Shown piece after piece: positions 42,335 through 51,475 of a DNA stretch of 52,468 nt (its first letter is position 1; every line of letters begins with the position of its first letter). The notes under the pieces are model-generated. The model saw only the letters and a list, made by a program, of their open reading frames with translations. It was not told the DNA's origin and made no database searches. Origin of the DNA: Clostridia bacterium (GTDB taxonomy: Bacteria; Bacillota; Clostridia; Peptostreptococcales; Acidaminobacteraceae); NCBI GenBank assembly GCA_014859095.1, contig JACUUV010000018.1:1-52468 (forward strand), in the 5' to 3' direction. The position numbers and the translations under genes were made by a program.

Positions 42335-42378
42335 CAAAAAAAACAAAGAGCAGAAACAAATCGACTTTGCTTCTGCTC
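42335..42378 (-). terminator. Terminator or attenuator before the giant lipoprotein gene
   Basis: On the minus strand GAGCAGAAGCAAA pairs with TTTGTTTCTGCTC (42348-42378), followed by TTTGTTTTTTTT. Only about 15 bases separate the T run from the lipoprotein start, so no promoter fits between. It may end the ABC-F transcript, or sit in the leader of the lipoprotein mRNA as an attenuator. Confidence 0.6.
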
Positions 42379-42437
42379 AGGTGCATCCTTTTAATTTGAT
42401 ACCCTTATTTATTTTTTTCTAACTCGAAATTCATTTT

Positions 42438-44318
42438 TTACAATTTTTCAGCGATTTCATTGAGGTGGACCCAACGGTCCATTTTTTCCTCCAGTGTATT
42501 TTCAAGCGCGTATTTTTCAGCAAGTAACTGCTCAAGAGCCTCATAATCGGTCGAGGTCCTTTCAATTGCCTTTCTGATCTGGTCGAGCTCCCTTTCGAGC
42601 TTTTCGATCACACTGTCAATCTCGTCCCATTCCCGCTGTTCAGAGAAACTGAATTTGACTTTGCCTGTATTTGCTTTGGGTCTTTCTGTGGCCTTAATTT
42701 CGTTTTTCTCTTTTGGTGCTTTGGCGGACTGAGCTGTCATGAGTTCACTGAAATAGGCATAATTGCCCGTGTAACTGACTATTTGTCCATCCCCTTCGAA
42801 TACAAAAAGCTTCTCGACAACTTTATCGAGTAGATAACGGTCGTGGGAGACGATGATTACAGCTCCGGGAAACCCTTCTATATAATCTTCAAGTACCGTC
42901 AAAGTGGAAATATCCAAATCGTTGGTGGGCTCGTCGAGTACGAGAATGTTTGGAGCTTCCATGAGGATTCTCAGAAGTTGAAGTCTTCTTCGCTCTCCAC
43001 CCGATAATTTTCCGATTGGTGTCCACTGAAGAGTCTTGTCAAACAAAAAACGTTCCATCATTTGACCGGCGGTGATCTTAGCACCATCCGATGTCTCGAC
43101 GTATTCTCCGCCTTCTTTTATGAACTCTATGGCGCGCATTTCTGAATCCATATCTTGATTTTCTTGGGAAAATAGTCCGATTTTGACGGTTTCTCCTGTA
43201 TTGACTGTTCCAGTGTCTGGTCTCAGTTTACCTGTAATGATGTTGATCAAAGTGGATTTGCCCATGCCATTGGGTCCCAAAATACCGACTCTGTCATCCC
43301 TAAGGACCGTATAACTGAACGCTTTGATCAAGTGCAGATCGCCGAAACTTTTGGATATGTTTTCAATCTCTATGATTTTTCTGCCTAGTCGTGTGCCCGC
43401 AACAGACATATCCAGTTTCTCACCTTGCGAATAAACCAAGCTGTCACTGAGATCATTGAATCTATCGATTCTCGCCTTTTGTTTGGTCGAACGGGCCTGT
43501 GCGCCTCTCCTGATCCAAGCAAGCTCTTTTCTGAACAGATTGCGTTTTTTGGACTCGATGGACATGGATTGCTCTTCTCGTTCAATTTTCTTTTCCAGAT
43601 AGTAGTTGTAATTGCCTTCATAAGTGTAAAGATTGCCTCTATCGATTTCAATGATCTTGTTGACTACACGATCCAGAAAATAACGGTCATGGGTAATCAT
43701 GAGCAGTGCACCTTTTCTCGACTTAAGGTGATTTTCAAGCCAATCGATGGTTTCCGAATCCAGATGGTTGGTCGGTTCATCCAGAATCAGAATTTCAGCA
43801 GGATTGATAAGTGCCGATGCAAGTGCGACCCGCTTTCTTTGTCCTCCTGAAAGTGTTCCCACTTTTTGATTGAAATCACTGATGCCAAGCTTTGTGAGAA
43901 TGGTCTTTGCTTCACTTTCAAGTCCCCATGCGCCTGTTGAATCCATTTCAGCAGTCAGCTTGAGAATGAGATCTGTTGGTGTGTGTTCATCAGAAATGGC
44001 GGCTTCATAACGCCTGACGAGTTGAAGATTCTTTGAATGGCCTTTGAAAACTTCTTCAATGACAGTTTGGTCCGGGTCAAAATCGATGACTTGAGACAAA
44101 TACTCGATATTGACCTGGTTCCCTTTGGTGACTTTTCCCTCATCGGGGAGTTCAACCCCTGCAATGATTTTAAGGAAAGTTGATTTTCCAGTGCCATTGA
44201 CACCAATGATGCCTACTCTATCTGTATCTTCAAGACCAAAAGTCACTCCATCGAGCAGTTTTCTTTCAGTATAGGATTTGGTTAAGTTTTCTACGGATAG
44301 TAAATTCATTTTCTTCAC
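42438..44318 (-). CDS. ABC-F family ATPase (Uup-like)
   Basis: The 626-residue soluble protein has two ABC ATPase domains: Walker A GVNGTGKST (about 38-46) and GPNGMGKST (about 348-356), signatures LSGGQRKR and LSGGERRR, and Walker B LILDEPTNHLD and LVLDEPTNDLD. The linker between is the ABC-F type (about 240-290, with ELAWIRRGAQARSTKQKAR). A C-terminal coiled coil (about 560-626) is the Uup type. ABC-F proteins act on ribosomes or in ribosome rescue and have no membrane domain. A resistance role is possible but not evident. Confidence 0.92.
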   Translation of the reverse strand: MKKMNLLSVENLTKSYTERKLLDGVTFGLEDTDRVGIIGVNGTGKSTFLKIIAGVELPDEGKVTKGNQVNIEYLSQVIDFDPDQTVIEEVFKGHSKNLQLVRRYEAAISDEHTPTDLILKLTAEMDSTGAWGLESEAKTILTKLGISDFNQKVGTLSGGQRKRVALASALINPAEILILDEPTNHLDSETIDWLENHLKSRKGALLMITHDRYFLDRVVNKIIEIDRGNLYTYEGNYNYYLEKKIEREEQSMSIESKKRNLFRKELAWIRRGAQARSTKQKARIDRFNDLSDSLVYSQGEKLDMSVAGTRLGRKIIEIENISKSFGDLHLIKAFSYTVLRDDRVGILGPNGMGKSTLINIITGKLRPDTGTVNTGETVKIGLFSQENQDMDSEMRAIEFIKEGGEYVETSDGAKITAGQMMERFLFDKTLQWTPIGKLSGGERRRLQLLRILMEAPNILVLDEPTNDLDISTLTVLEDYIEGFPGAVIIVSHDRYLLDKVVEKLFVFEGDGQIVSYTGNYAYFSELMTAQSAKAPKEKNEIKATERPKANTGKVKFSFSEQREWDEIDSVIEKLERELDQIRKAIERTSTDYEALEQLLAEKYALENTLEEKMDRWVHLNEIAEKL

Positions 44319-44340
44319 CTTTTTCTAAATAATCTTTCAT

Positions 44341-44350
44341 GATTATATCA
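44341..44350 (-). promoter_or_regulatory. Extended -10 box of the ABC-F gene
   Basis: On the minus strand TGA-TATAAT lies about 25 bases before the ATG of the ABC-F gene. No good -35 was seen. Confidence 0.4.
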
Positions 44351-44398
44351 TATCGGCACGTAAACTGGGTATAAATATCAGATGGGAGGTGACATAAC

Positions 44399-44890
44399 TT
44401 GAAAAACGAAATCTTGGAACCCTACCGCATAACCATTGAAGAAATATGGGACAATGAACGACTTCACGATATGAAAAATTACATTCAACACCGCGATCTC
44501 AATTGTCTGGAACATTCACTGTTTGTCTCCTTTAAAAGCTATCAGGTCTGCAAAAAATTCAAATGTGATGAGGCCGCAGCGGCACGTGGTGCACTCCTTC
44601 ACGATTTTTTCCTGTACGATTGGCATAGTGAACGCCGAAGCGAAAAACTTCATGGTTTTGCACATCCCGAAATCGCACTTGAAAATGCCGAGTCGCATTT
44701 CATGCTCTCCGATGTGGAAAAAGACATCATTTTAAAGCACATGTGGCCATTGACTCTTGGCAAAACACCCAAATACAAGGAGTCCTTCATCGTATCGTTG
44801 ATCGACAAGTATTGTACGACTGTTGAACTCATAAGCCCAAGGACAAGAGCAAAAATAAAGAAACTGGCGCATACGATTTCGCAAAAATAA
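44399..44890 (+). CDS. HD domain phosphohydrolase
   Basis: The 163-residue protein has an HD domain: His in NCLEHSLFVS, the ALLHDFFLYDW pair (His-Asp), HGFAHPEIAL, and DKYCTT later. It is a metal-dependent phosphohydrolase of the small stand-alone HD class, substrate unknown. The start is a TTG with GGGAGGTGACATAAC before it; the next ATG would remove the first part. It is divergent from the ABC-F gene and convergent with the GGDEF-HD-GYP gene. Confidence 0.85.
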   Translation: MKNEILEPYRITIEEIWDNERLHDMKNYIQHRDLNCLEHSLFVSFKSYQVCKKFKCDEAAAARGALLHDFFLYDWHSERRSEKLHGFAHPEIALENAESHFMLSDVEKDIILKHMWPLTLGKTPKYKESFIVSLIDKYCTTVELISPRTRAKIKKLAHTISQK

Positions 44891-44893
44891 ACT

Positions 44894-44942
44894 AAGCCCT
44901 TACCATGATAAGTTGTCATGAGAAGGGCTTTTGTTCAGTAGG
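44894..44942. terminator. Bidirectional terminator
   Basis: AAGCCCTT (44894-44901) faces AAGGGCTT (44933-44940), with inner CATGA/TCATG. The stop codon of the minus-strand gene lies in its loop. It serves both convergent genes. Confidence 0.7.
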
Positions 44943-47225
44943 ATTGATTTTCGTGATAAACCAGGATACAAGGCGTGGATCGAATTGAGTGCCGGCATTT
45001 CTCTTTAATTCTTCTTTGGCTTCTTCCACAGTCATTTTTTTCTTATAGTGCCTTTCACAGATCATCGAATCATAGGCGTCCACAATTGCAATGATTCTGG
45101 ATTCGAGAGGAATCGCCTCGCCGGAGATTCCCATTGGATAACCTGTCCCGTCCCAACGTTCATGGTGGTGGAGTATAAAATTTGCCATATCTGCGAAATC
45201 GTTGACCGAACTTAAAATCCTATACCCGATTTCAGAATGCTTCTTGATGTCTTCAAATTCCTCTTCCGTCAGATTAGCTTTCTTATAGAGTAGTTCATCA
45301 TTGATGGCGATTTTTCCGATGTCATGTAAAAGTCCGATTGTTTTCATGGCCTGCACATCGCGTTCGGAAAAATCCAATGATTTTGCAAAGGCTTTGCAGA
45401 GTTTGGCGACATTTTCAGAGTGTTCTTTTTCCACTTTGCTTTTGGAATTGATGGTGTCGATGATGGTCTCCACCGTCTTACCTCTCATAGTTGGACCTTC
45501 TATGAGTTTTCTTCTGTACATCATGTCCTCAGCTCGATTGAAAATTTCCTGAATATCCTCATCAAGATTCTTTTTGACATCCCAGCCAAATGAAACCGAA
45601 AGACTGACAGAACTCACATTTACTTTTGCGGCAAGACCTTGAATCCGTTCTATCAATAGTTCAGCATGTACGTTTTCAATTTTGGGAATCAAGATGACAA
45701 ACTCGTCTCCTCCGATTCTTGATATGATTTCATCTTCTCTGCAGGCTTCCCTTAACACTTCAGCCACTTTGACGAGCAGTTCGTCACCAACCAAATGACC
45801 AAATGAATCGTTGATTAATTTGAGTCCATTGACATCCGCCATGATGATGCACAGTGGGAAATTGCGTTCCACATCGAGACGGTTTAGCTCCTCTACAAAA
45901 AATCTTCTGTTGTAAAGTCCGGTCAGTTGGTCATGGTAACTCAGAAATTCCACACGTTCCCGTCTTTTCTTATCTTCAGTGATGTTTCGACTGATTGCAA
46001 TCACTTCATTTGATTTCGATTTGACCATTCTCATCTCAAAAGTATACATGCCTTTTTCCAGCTCCATATCGTACTCAATACTTTGCATAACGCCAGTTTC
46101 AAGAACGACTTTAAGTGCAATCATACCTTTTTTTGATATATGGGTTGGCATGACTTCCTCAATGGTTTTTCCAATGAATTTTTCTTTTGGAACATAGAGT
46201 TCATGTCCATCACCATGTTGGCAATCCAGAAATGTGCCCTTGCCATCCAAGGTGAATACTATATCCGGCAAAGCCTTGATAATCGCTTTGTTTTTATGCT
46301 CACTTTCCAGCAGATTGAAATTCATTTTTTTGAGTGCTCTCGTTCGTTGTTCCACTATAAATCTTAGGATCAGATTCGTCGCAAGCAGAAATATCAATAT
46401 TAGTGCTACAGTAAACCATACCCATTTGTATCTTCTGAATAAGAACTCAATGCTCTTCTCTTCATATACGCTCAACCACTTATTATAGATGATGTCATAT
46501 TCACCTGTCGCTTTTACCAGTTGGAGTCCTCCATTCAGAACGAGCAACAGACCCTCATTGTCTTTTCTGACCGCCATGGCATAACCACGACTGAGAAAAC
46601 CCAATTCCTGTGCTTTGATTCCTGTGATGCCATCTTGATTCAGAATGAAGAGCCCCGGCACTTTCAACACACCAGCATATTCAACTGCGCCATTTTCAAC
46701 CATCATCAATGCATCTCTTACAGTCGAAACTTCAATCAAATTTATGTTTAGGTCAAGTCCATCGAGATACTCCATGACGATATCAGCCTTTTGGACTGCT
46801 ACGGTTTGATTTCTCAACTCATCCATTCCCGGTAAAAACACACCGGTCTTTGTGAAAATATCTCCGGTCATTGCACTGTGATCCATCGAGAAACTATAAA
46901 TTTCCGCTCTTTCCACAGAGTGAAACATTCCAGAGATGACATCAATCTCTCCCTTTTCAAGGGCTTCTCTGATAAGGTACCACTCGTCCAGCCGAATTTC
47001 GACCTCGTAACCCATTGCTTTTCCTACAGCTTTTGCAAGTTCCACATTGTAACCGGCCGGTTCGCCGTTTTCATCCAGATAACTGTACGGCGGGTATTGA
47101 ATGTCGTCACCAAACACCAATTTTGGACGCGCATCATCTGTGAATCCCGGAATAGAGAGAATCAATAAGCAAGCTATAATCAGTACTGTTATTTTTCCGA
47201 TTTTAAAATCAAATGCCTTGACCAT
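44916..47225 (-). CDS. SBP-PAS-GGDEF-HD-GYP cyclic di-GMP signalling protein
   Basis: The 769-residue protein has a signal peptide, an external solute-binding domain of family 3 (about 32-255: IQYPPYSYLDENGEPAGYNV), a membrane helix (about 268-288), a PAS-type domain (about 305-420), a GGDEF domain (about 425-575, motif GGDEF in SRIGGDEFVIL) and an HD-GYP domain (about 580-760: LLHDIGKIA and HHERWDGTGYP). Both catalytic motifs look intact, so it may make and degrade cyclic di-GMP. The inhibitory site reads REDE, not RxxD, so product feedback is probably weak. The external domain suggests an amino-acid-like ligand. Confidence 0.92.
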   Translation of the reverse strand: MVKAFDFKIGKITVLIIACLLILSIPGFTDDARPKLVFGDDIQYPPYSYLDENGEPAGYNVELAKAVGKAMGYEVEIRLDEWYLIREALEKGEIDVISGMFHSVERAEIYSFSMDHSAMTGDIFTKTGVFLPGMDELRNQTVAVQKADIVMEYLDGLDLNINLIEVSTVRDALMMVENGAVEYAGVLKVPGLFILNQDGITGIKAQELGFLSRGYAMAVRKDNEGLLLVLNGGLQLVKATGEYDIIYNKWLSVYEEKSIEFLFRRYKWVWFTVALILIFLLATNLILRFIVEQRTRALKKMNFNLLESEHKNKAIIKALPDIVFTLDGKGTFLDCQHGDGHELYVPKEKFIGKTIEEVMPTHISKKGMIALKVVLETGVMQSIEYDMELEKGMYTFEMRMVKSKSNEVIAISRNITEDKKRRERVEFLSYHDQLTGLYNRRFFVEELNRLDVERNFPLCIIMADVNGLKLINDSFGHLVGDELLVKVAEVLREACREDEIISRIGGDEFVILIPKIENVHAELLIERIQGLAAKVNVSSVSLSVSFGWDVKKNLDEDIQEIFNRAEDMMYRRKLIEGPTMRGKTVETIIDTINSKSKVEKEHSENVAKLCKAFAKSLDFSERDVQAMKTIGLLHDIGKIAINDELLYKKANLTEEEFEDIKKHSEIGYRILSSVNDFADMANFILHHHERWDGTGYPMGISGEAIPLESRIIAIVDAYDSMICERHYKKKMTVEEAKEELKRNAGTQFDPRLVSWFITKINPTEQKPFS

Positions 47226-47305
47226 ATAGAGCTCCTCAAATGATGAAGTATTTGAAATTTACCCTTTTTTGGAGTTCCATAACAAATATTGATAAATATC
47301 ACAAA

Positions 47306-48088
47306 TCAACGTTTTATTTTCTCCCTCAACGTATTGAAAACCAATGGCAGCTTCCTCGTGGTGGCGTTAGGATAATTACGGTAGAAACGGGCATATTTTT
47401 TTCCCTTTTCAATGATTCTCCCAAGTGCGACACGTTCCTCGATTTCATCCATCCAGTCTTCAATGTTCTCCTCCAACTCCTCTATTCGACCACCAATTTC
47501 ATCGATGACTTCGCCTATGGAAGCATGCATTTTTATGAGTACAGCACGAAGGTTGATGAGTTCCTTGAGCGTAAATGTCGCATCAATGAACACTCCAAAG
47601 TAAAACACTGAAACCATCGGTCTTAAAATCATAATTGGTACCGCTCTAAAAGCATTGAGCAGTTCAGCGTTTACGAAATACCAAAGTGCGAAACCGCCAA
47701 ATCCCCAAAATACCGAGACGCCAAGTGCCACCCGCCCGTGTAAATTGAAAGGTTTTTTCGAGTAATCCCACCACCTAGCCTTGAACGCCCACTCCATAAC
47801 AAAAGACGTGACGTATTCCCAGGTAGAGGCCACTACTGCTATGTATGTGACAGAAGTGACCAAAAACAGAAATGGTTTTGTTGGCAGTACAGGTTCAACC
47901 AGGCTCATCATGATCATGATGGTGGTCGCGGCAAATCCATAGATTGGTATGATCGGTGCCCTGAGAAACCCCCTGTTGGTGTATCTTCCAGTCTTGAAGG
48001 ATACATAGGAGGTTTCCCAGACCCATCCAAGTACGGCATACGTCATGAACATGCATGCTACATCTAATAGTGTGTATTTAATGCCCAT
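47306..48088 (-). CDS. CmpB-like putative ABC transporter permease (PF06541)
   Basis: The ATG at 48088 follows GGGAGGCACGAATAAA and gives 260 residues with about six membrane segments. The family signature is VLGWVWETSYVSFKTGRYTN followed by RGFLRAPIIPIYGF, of the ABC_trans_CmpB type. A coiled coil (about 185-215, rich in EELEENIED) ends it. Family function is unproved despite the permease label. It lies 74 bases behind the S-component gene, with a terminator between, so it is probably a separate unit with a -10-like TATAGT. Confidence 0.75.
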   Translation of the reverse strand: MGIKYTLLDVACMFMTYAVLGWVWETSYVSFKTGRYTNRGFLRAPIIPIYGFAATTIMIMMSLVEPVLPTKPFLFLVTSVTYIAVVASTWEYVTSFVMEWAFKARWWDYSKKPFNLHGRVALGVSVFWGFGGFALWYFVNAELLNAFRAVPIMILRPMVSVFYFGVFIDATFTLKELINLRAVLIKMHASIGEVIDEIGGRIEELEENIEDWMDEIEERVALGRIIEKGKKYARFYRNYPNATTRKLPLVFNTLREKIKR

Positions 48089-48132
48089 TTTATTCGTGCC
48101 TCCCGAATTGTTTTTCTTAAGTTCACTATAGC

Positions 48133-48174
48133 AAAAAAGAATGAAATGCGACAGGTCGCCATTCATTCTTTTTT
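48133..48174 (-). terminator. Terminator of the cobalamin-regulated pair
   Basis: On the minus strand AAAAAAGAATGAA pairs with TTTCATTCTTTTTT, with inner GGCGA/TCGC. It overlaps the stop codon of the S-component gene (48163-48165). Confidence 0.75.
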
Positions 48175-48654
48175 CAAATGTTCAATTGTTTTTGTGATCG
48201 GGTTAAACAAAACAAGCACAATTATGAAATTCGATACCCCATGTACTATGTCAAACGGCAATCCACTGATCCAGTACGGAATCGCATAACTGATGCCGTA
48301 GAAAATAGATTCAAACAGAGCAAAGAAAAGTCCGAATGAAAAACCGTAGATCGACGCCAGTATGGCGAACCCATATTCTGATTTTGTATGTTTTGAAATC
48401 ATATGTGTCAGCAAGATCAACATTGGCCAAATGACATAATACCCCATGATCCAAGTTCCAAATCCATAAATCAGCACTTCTGTGGTCACAAACACGATTG
48501 TTGCGAACATTGCCCGCTTGACACCGAACATAACCGTGTAGACGATCAACAGAAAAGTCACAACTTCCACATTGGGCACTACACTCAGCACCAATTTTCC
48601 TGCAGTAAGTGACGCCGATAATATGGCAATCAGGGTGATGTCACTGGCCTTCAT
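48163..48654 (-). CDS. ECF transporter S component (predicted corrinoid type)
   Basis: The 163-residue protein has about five to six membrane segments and the S-component layout. It begins MKASDITLIAILSASLTAGK, with VVPNVEVVTFLLIVYTVMFG (the VPNVExVT motif is common in vitamin S components). It captures a small molecule for an ECF energy module whose A and T parts are not in this window. The upstream DUF4430 gene and cobalamin riboswitch point to cobalamin or a precursor; dimethylbenzimidazole has been proposed for related CblT proteins. The start shares one base with the upstream stop (TAATG). Confidence 0.8.
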   Translation of the reverse strand: MKASDITLIAILSASLTAGKLVLSVVPNVEVVTFLLIVYTVMFGVKRAMFATIVFVTTEVLIYGFGTWIMGYYVIWPMLILLTHMISKHTKSEYGFAILASIYGFSFGLFFALFESIFYGISYAIPYWISGLPFDIVHGVSNFIIVLVLFNPITKTIEHLKKE

Positions 48655-49052
48655 TACCAGGTACTCAGTTCAAATCGATAAACTTCTCCATCGATGACCG
48701 GCAACTCTTTGACGCCGTATAATGCGTCCACACCATTGACTTTAATGGAATAAAACTCATTTTTCGTCTCATCTGCGGTGTACCCTTCGAGTCCAGTGAG
48801 ATAAATTCCAAAGCTCGATTCTTCAAATACAGGTTGGATATCCGACTCGATCTCCATCAACAGGTCATACATATATTCCGCATCAGTGTTCAGGTCATAA
48901 ATTTTGGAAATGCCCTCGGACTCGACAACTACTTCGATTGTAACGGATTTTTCTCCCTCCGTTGCCTGCGGTGCCATATACTGGTTGTACATGAATAATG
49001 ACACAAGTGCCACCAATACCACAATGATAATCCACATAACTTTTTTGTTCAT
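48654..49052 (-). CDS. DUF4430 protein (intrinsic-factor-like domain)
   Basis: The 132-residue protein has an N-terminal membrane anchor (about 6-25) and one external DUF4430 domain, with YMYDLLMEIESDIQPVFEES, FGIYLTGLEGYTADETKNEF and YSIKVNGVDA...YRFELSTW. This domain is related to the C-terminal beta domain of mammalian intrinsic factor and transcobalamin. It is directly downstream of a cobalamin riboswitch and coupled to the S component. I infer a surface-anchored corrinoid-binding helper. Specificity is not shown. Confidence 0.8.
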   Translation of the reverse strand: MNKKVMWIIIVVLVALVSLFMYNQYMAPQATEGEKSVTIEVVVESEGISKIYDLNTDAEYMYDLLMEIESDIQPVFEESSFGIYLTGLEGYTADETKNEFYSIKVNGVDALYGVKELPVIDGEVYRFELSTW

Positions 49053-49080
49053 GAGTTACTCCTTCAATCCATTTTTTTGA

Positions 49081-49120
49081 AAATAAAAAGACTCATTCTC
49101 CGGCGAACGGAAAATGAGTC
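49081..49120 (-). terminator. Riboswitch expression-platform terminator
   Basis: On the minus strand GACTCATT...CCG pairs with CGG...AATGAGTC (49090-49120), followed by TTTTTATTTT. It lies between the aptamer and the DUF4430 start, so ligand binding should favour termination. Confidence 0.75.
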
Positions 49121-49137
49121 AAGTGTATTGATCCATT

Positions 49138-49305
49138 TCCATCTCACCCCCAGGAGACGACTTGAAATTTTACAGGCAGGTCTACCGGCTAAGCTTCTTC
49201 CTCCATTCACCCTTCCCGCATTTGCAGTGGTATGTGAATTTCGTCGGCTATACGGTTGCTGGGACAGCTCGATCACTCGATTCCCTATTAAGTCTTTCGA
49301 CACCT
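49138..49305 (-). promoter_or_regulatory. Cobalamin riboswitch
   Basis: On the minus strand the conserved blocks appear in order: TTAATAGGGAATC, CTGTCCCAGCAACCGTATAG, CCACTG, GGGAAGG, and AGCCGGTAGACCTGCC. These are hallmarks of the cobalamin (AdoCbl-type) aptamer. The order and spacing are right, although individual blocks differ from consensus. A terminator follows, and a promoter sits about 35 bases before the aptamer. Confidence 0.85.
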
Positions 49306-49341
49306 ATTAAAACTATTTATTCAATTGCTTGGTTCATGTAC

Positions 49342-49370
49342 ATTATAGAAAATATACCCCTGAAATGCAA
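49342..49370 (-). promoter_or_regulatory. Promoter of the riboswitch transcript
   Basis: On the minus strand TTGCAT (plus 49365-49370) and TATAAT (plus 49342-49347) are spaced by 17 bases. The start would lie near 49335, just before the aptamer. The -35 abuts the chemoreceptor stop codon. Confidence 0.7.
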
Positions 49371-51377
49371 CTATATTTTGAATTTGCTGATTTCATTGCT
49401 GAGGTGCACTGAAATTTGATTCAGATTCTGAGCCGAACGCGCGACTTCATCCACAGCAACTGTCTGTTGATCCATTGATGCCGTCACTTCCTCGGAAGCC
49501 GCAGCTGTCTCTTCGGAAACTGCTGATATGTTTTCAATGCTACTGACGATGCGCTCTTTGTCGTCATTGACCTCGCTTACGGATTTTCCAATGGCACTTA
49601 TGTTGAACGCGATTTGTTCATAGGCGCTCTTTATGGTCTCAAATGCACTGATTACACTGGTGACAGCAATGTTTTGATTCTGTGAGATTGACTTGAGTGT
49701 GCTCATGCTTGAAACGGATTTTGCGCCATCAGTTTGGATGCCCTGAACGATTTCCTTGACTTGCTCTGCAGCATTTGAAGACTGTTCAGCAAGCTTTCTG
49801 ATTTCATCTGCCACCACTGCGAATCCACGTCCGTGTTCACCCGCTCTTGCCGCTTCGATTGAGGCATTGAGTGCAAGCAGGTTGGTTTGGACCGATATGG
49901 CGGAAATGGAATCTAGTATCGTTCCAATTTCTATAGTCCTGTCATTGAGCTGGACAATCACTTTTTCAATTTCCTCATTCGCAGAAATCGATTCTCTGTT
50001 CTTGTCGCTCAAATCATTTACGGATTCAAGACCGGTAGAATAAGCCTCACCCGTGTTCTTGGCAGAACTGAGCATTTCATCTGTGACTGAGTTGAGTTTC
50101 ACAAATTTATCTGATAAAGCTCTTGCGATCTCTGTACTGTTTTCTGCATCCTGCGCTTGATCTTGTGCGCCTTTAGAAATATCCTCAACAGTTTTCGCCA
50201 CTTCATCCGCCGAAGCGCTGACCTCTTCGCTTGTTGCTGCAAGGCTTTGTGAAGCGATGGTAAGTTGCGAGGAGACCTCCTGGATGTTCTGGACCAATTT
50301 TCCGAGATCCAACAGTGTTTCATCAAAATATCTGCTCAGAACACCGATTTCATCACTTGAGACAATTGCTGATACGGCACTCAAGTCACCGGTTCTCGCT
50401 CTTTTCATCGATTCAAGCAAACGTTTTATATTATCGTTGAATTTCTTAGTGAATAGCATGACGAGTACAAATGCAACTACAAGAGCAAGTAGCGATGCCA
50501 ATACCAAAATGAGTATAAGACTGTTAAGGTCGCTTTGAATCTCATCATAATAGAGTGTGGAGACTACAGACCATCCAAGTGCGTCAAGCCTTGAAACTGC
50601 AGCGTACTTTTTCCCGGACTTGCCATTTTCCAAATATTGATATTCAACGCCTTTTTTAGTCGTATCGGCAATGGCTTCTTTGATTTCCTTGGTTACCAAT
50701 TCTGTACCCAGTCTTGATGAGTCAGCATGTGCCATGATGATATAATTGGAATCCACAATGATCGGATAACCTTTCTCACCAATCCGAATATCTTTTGTCT
50801 GATCGTTGAGTGTCGTCAGTGTGAGGTCCACGGATATGACTCCAACAAATCGATTTGAATCAGAATATATCGGTTGGACGGCACTGACAAGCATTGCGCC
50901 AATCGTATCGTCAAAATACGGATCCGTCCAAACGAATTTTCCTGCATCTTTTGCGAGCAAGTACCAATCTCTGGTTCTAGGATCGTAGTCAGATGGCAGT
51001 TCATCGTCCGGTTTCATGATCATTCTTCCATCTTCTGTCCCCATATATATAAACGCTATACCCGAATTGTTCACCGCATAGCTGTCCAGCACTTTAAGAA
51101 GCTCCTTTTCCACCTGTGGTGATGTCATGATATCCTTAACAACAGCCTGATCGGCAACAGATCTGATGATGCCTTCATACCCTGCCAAGTAGTTGGCTAC
51201 TGATATCGCTATCTGATCACTGAGATCCTCCGCGCTAGCGATTTGACTCTCAGTCATCACGTTTGATACCCGCGCATACGTTCCTATTCCAACAATCAAT
51301 TGAGAAATTACCATAACTATAACGAATATGATCAAAACTGTTCTACGTATACTACGCTTGACTTTCATTTCTTCCAT
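49371..51377 (-). CDS. Methyl-accepting chemotaxis protein with dCache sensor
   Basis: The start at ATG 51377 follows GGGGAGGCGATGACC; the 668-residue protein has a membrane helix (about 10-32), a double Cache sensor (about 35-290), a second helix (about 295-320), HAMP and a signalling domain (about 390-668). The tip motif [20 protein letters not shown] is the CheA/CheW contact site. Cache-type receptors sense amino acids, organic acids or purines. It is the only chemotaxis gene in the window. Confidence 0.93.
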   Translation of the reverse strand: MEEMKVKRSIRRTVLIIFVIVMVISQLIVGIGTYARVSNVMTESQIASAEDLSDQIAISVANYLAGYEGIIRSVADQAVVKDIMTSPQVEKELLKVLDSYAVNNSGIAFIYMGTEDGRMIMKPDDELPSDYDPRTRDWYLLAKDAGKFVWTDPYFDDTIGAMLVSAVQPIYSDSNRFVGVISVDLTLTTLNDQTKDIRIGEKGYPIIVDSNYIIMAHADSSRLGTELVTKEIKEAIADTTKKGVEYQYLENGKSGKKYAAVSRLDALGWSVVSTLYYDEIQSDLNSLILILVLASLLALVVAFVLVMLFTKKFNDNIKRLLESMKRARTGDLSAVSAIVSSDEIGVLSRYFDETLLDLGKLVQNIQEVSSQLTIASQSLAATSEEVSASADEVAKTVEDISKGAQDQAQDAENSTEIARALSDKFVKLNSVTDEMLSSAKNTGEAYSTGLESVNDLSDKNRESISANEEIEKVIVQLNDRTIEIGTILDSISAISVQTNLLALNASIEAARAGEHGRGFAVVADEIRKLAEQSSNAAEQVKEIVQGIQTDGAKSVSSMSTLKSISQNQNIAVTSVISAFETIKSAYEQIAFNISAIGKSVSEVNDDKERIVSSIENISAVSEETAAASEEVTASMDQQTVAVDEVARSAQNLNQISVHLSNEISKFKI

Positions 51378-51475
51378 GGTCATCGCCTCCCCATAATAAT
51401 AAATTGATACCCTGAATCCGGTTTTAAACACCATTAAATATCATACAGGGAAAATTTGTTGTTTAAAGATAATTT

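Noticed and set aside
49064-49303. 79-codon minus-strand frame before the DUF4430 gene
   Set aside because: It lies wholly in the cobalamin riboswitch and terminator; the bases are explained by RNA structure.
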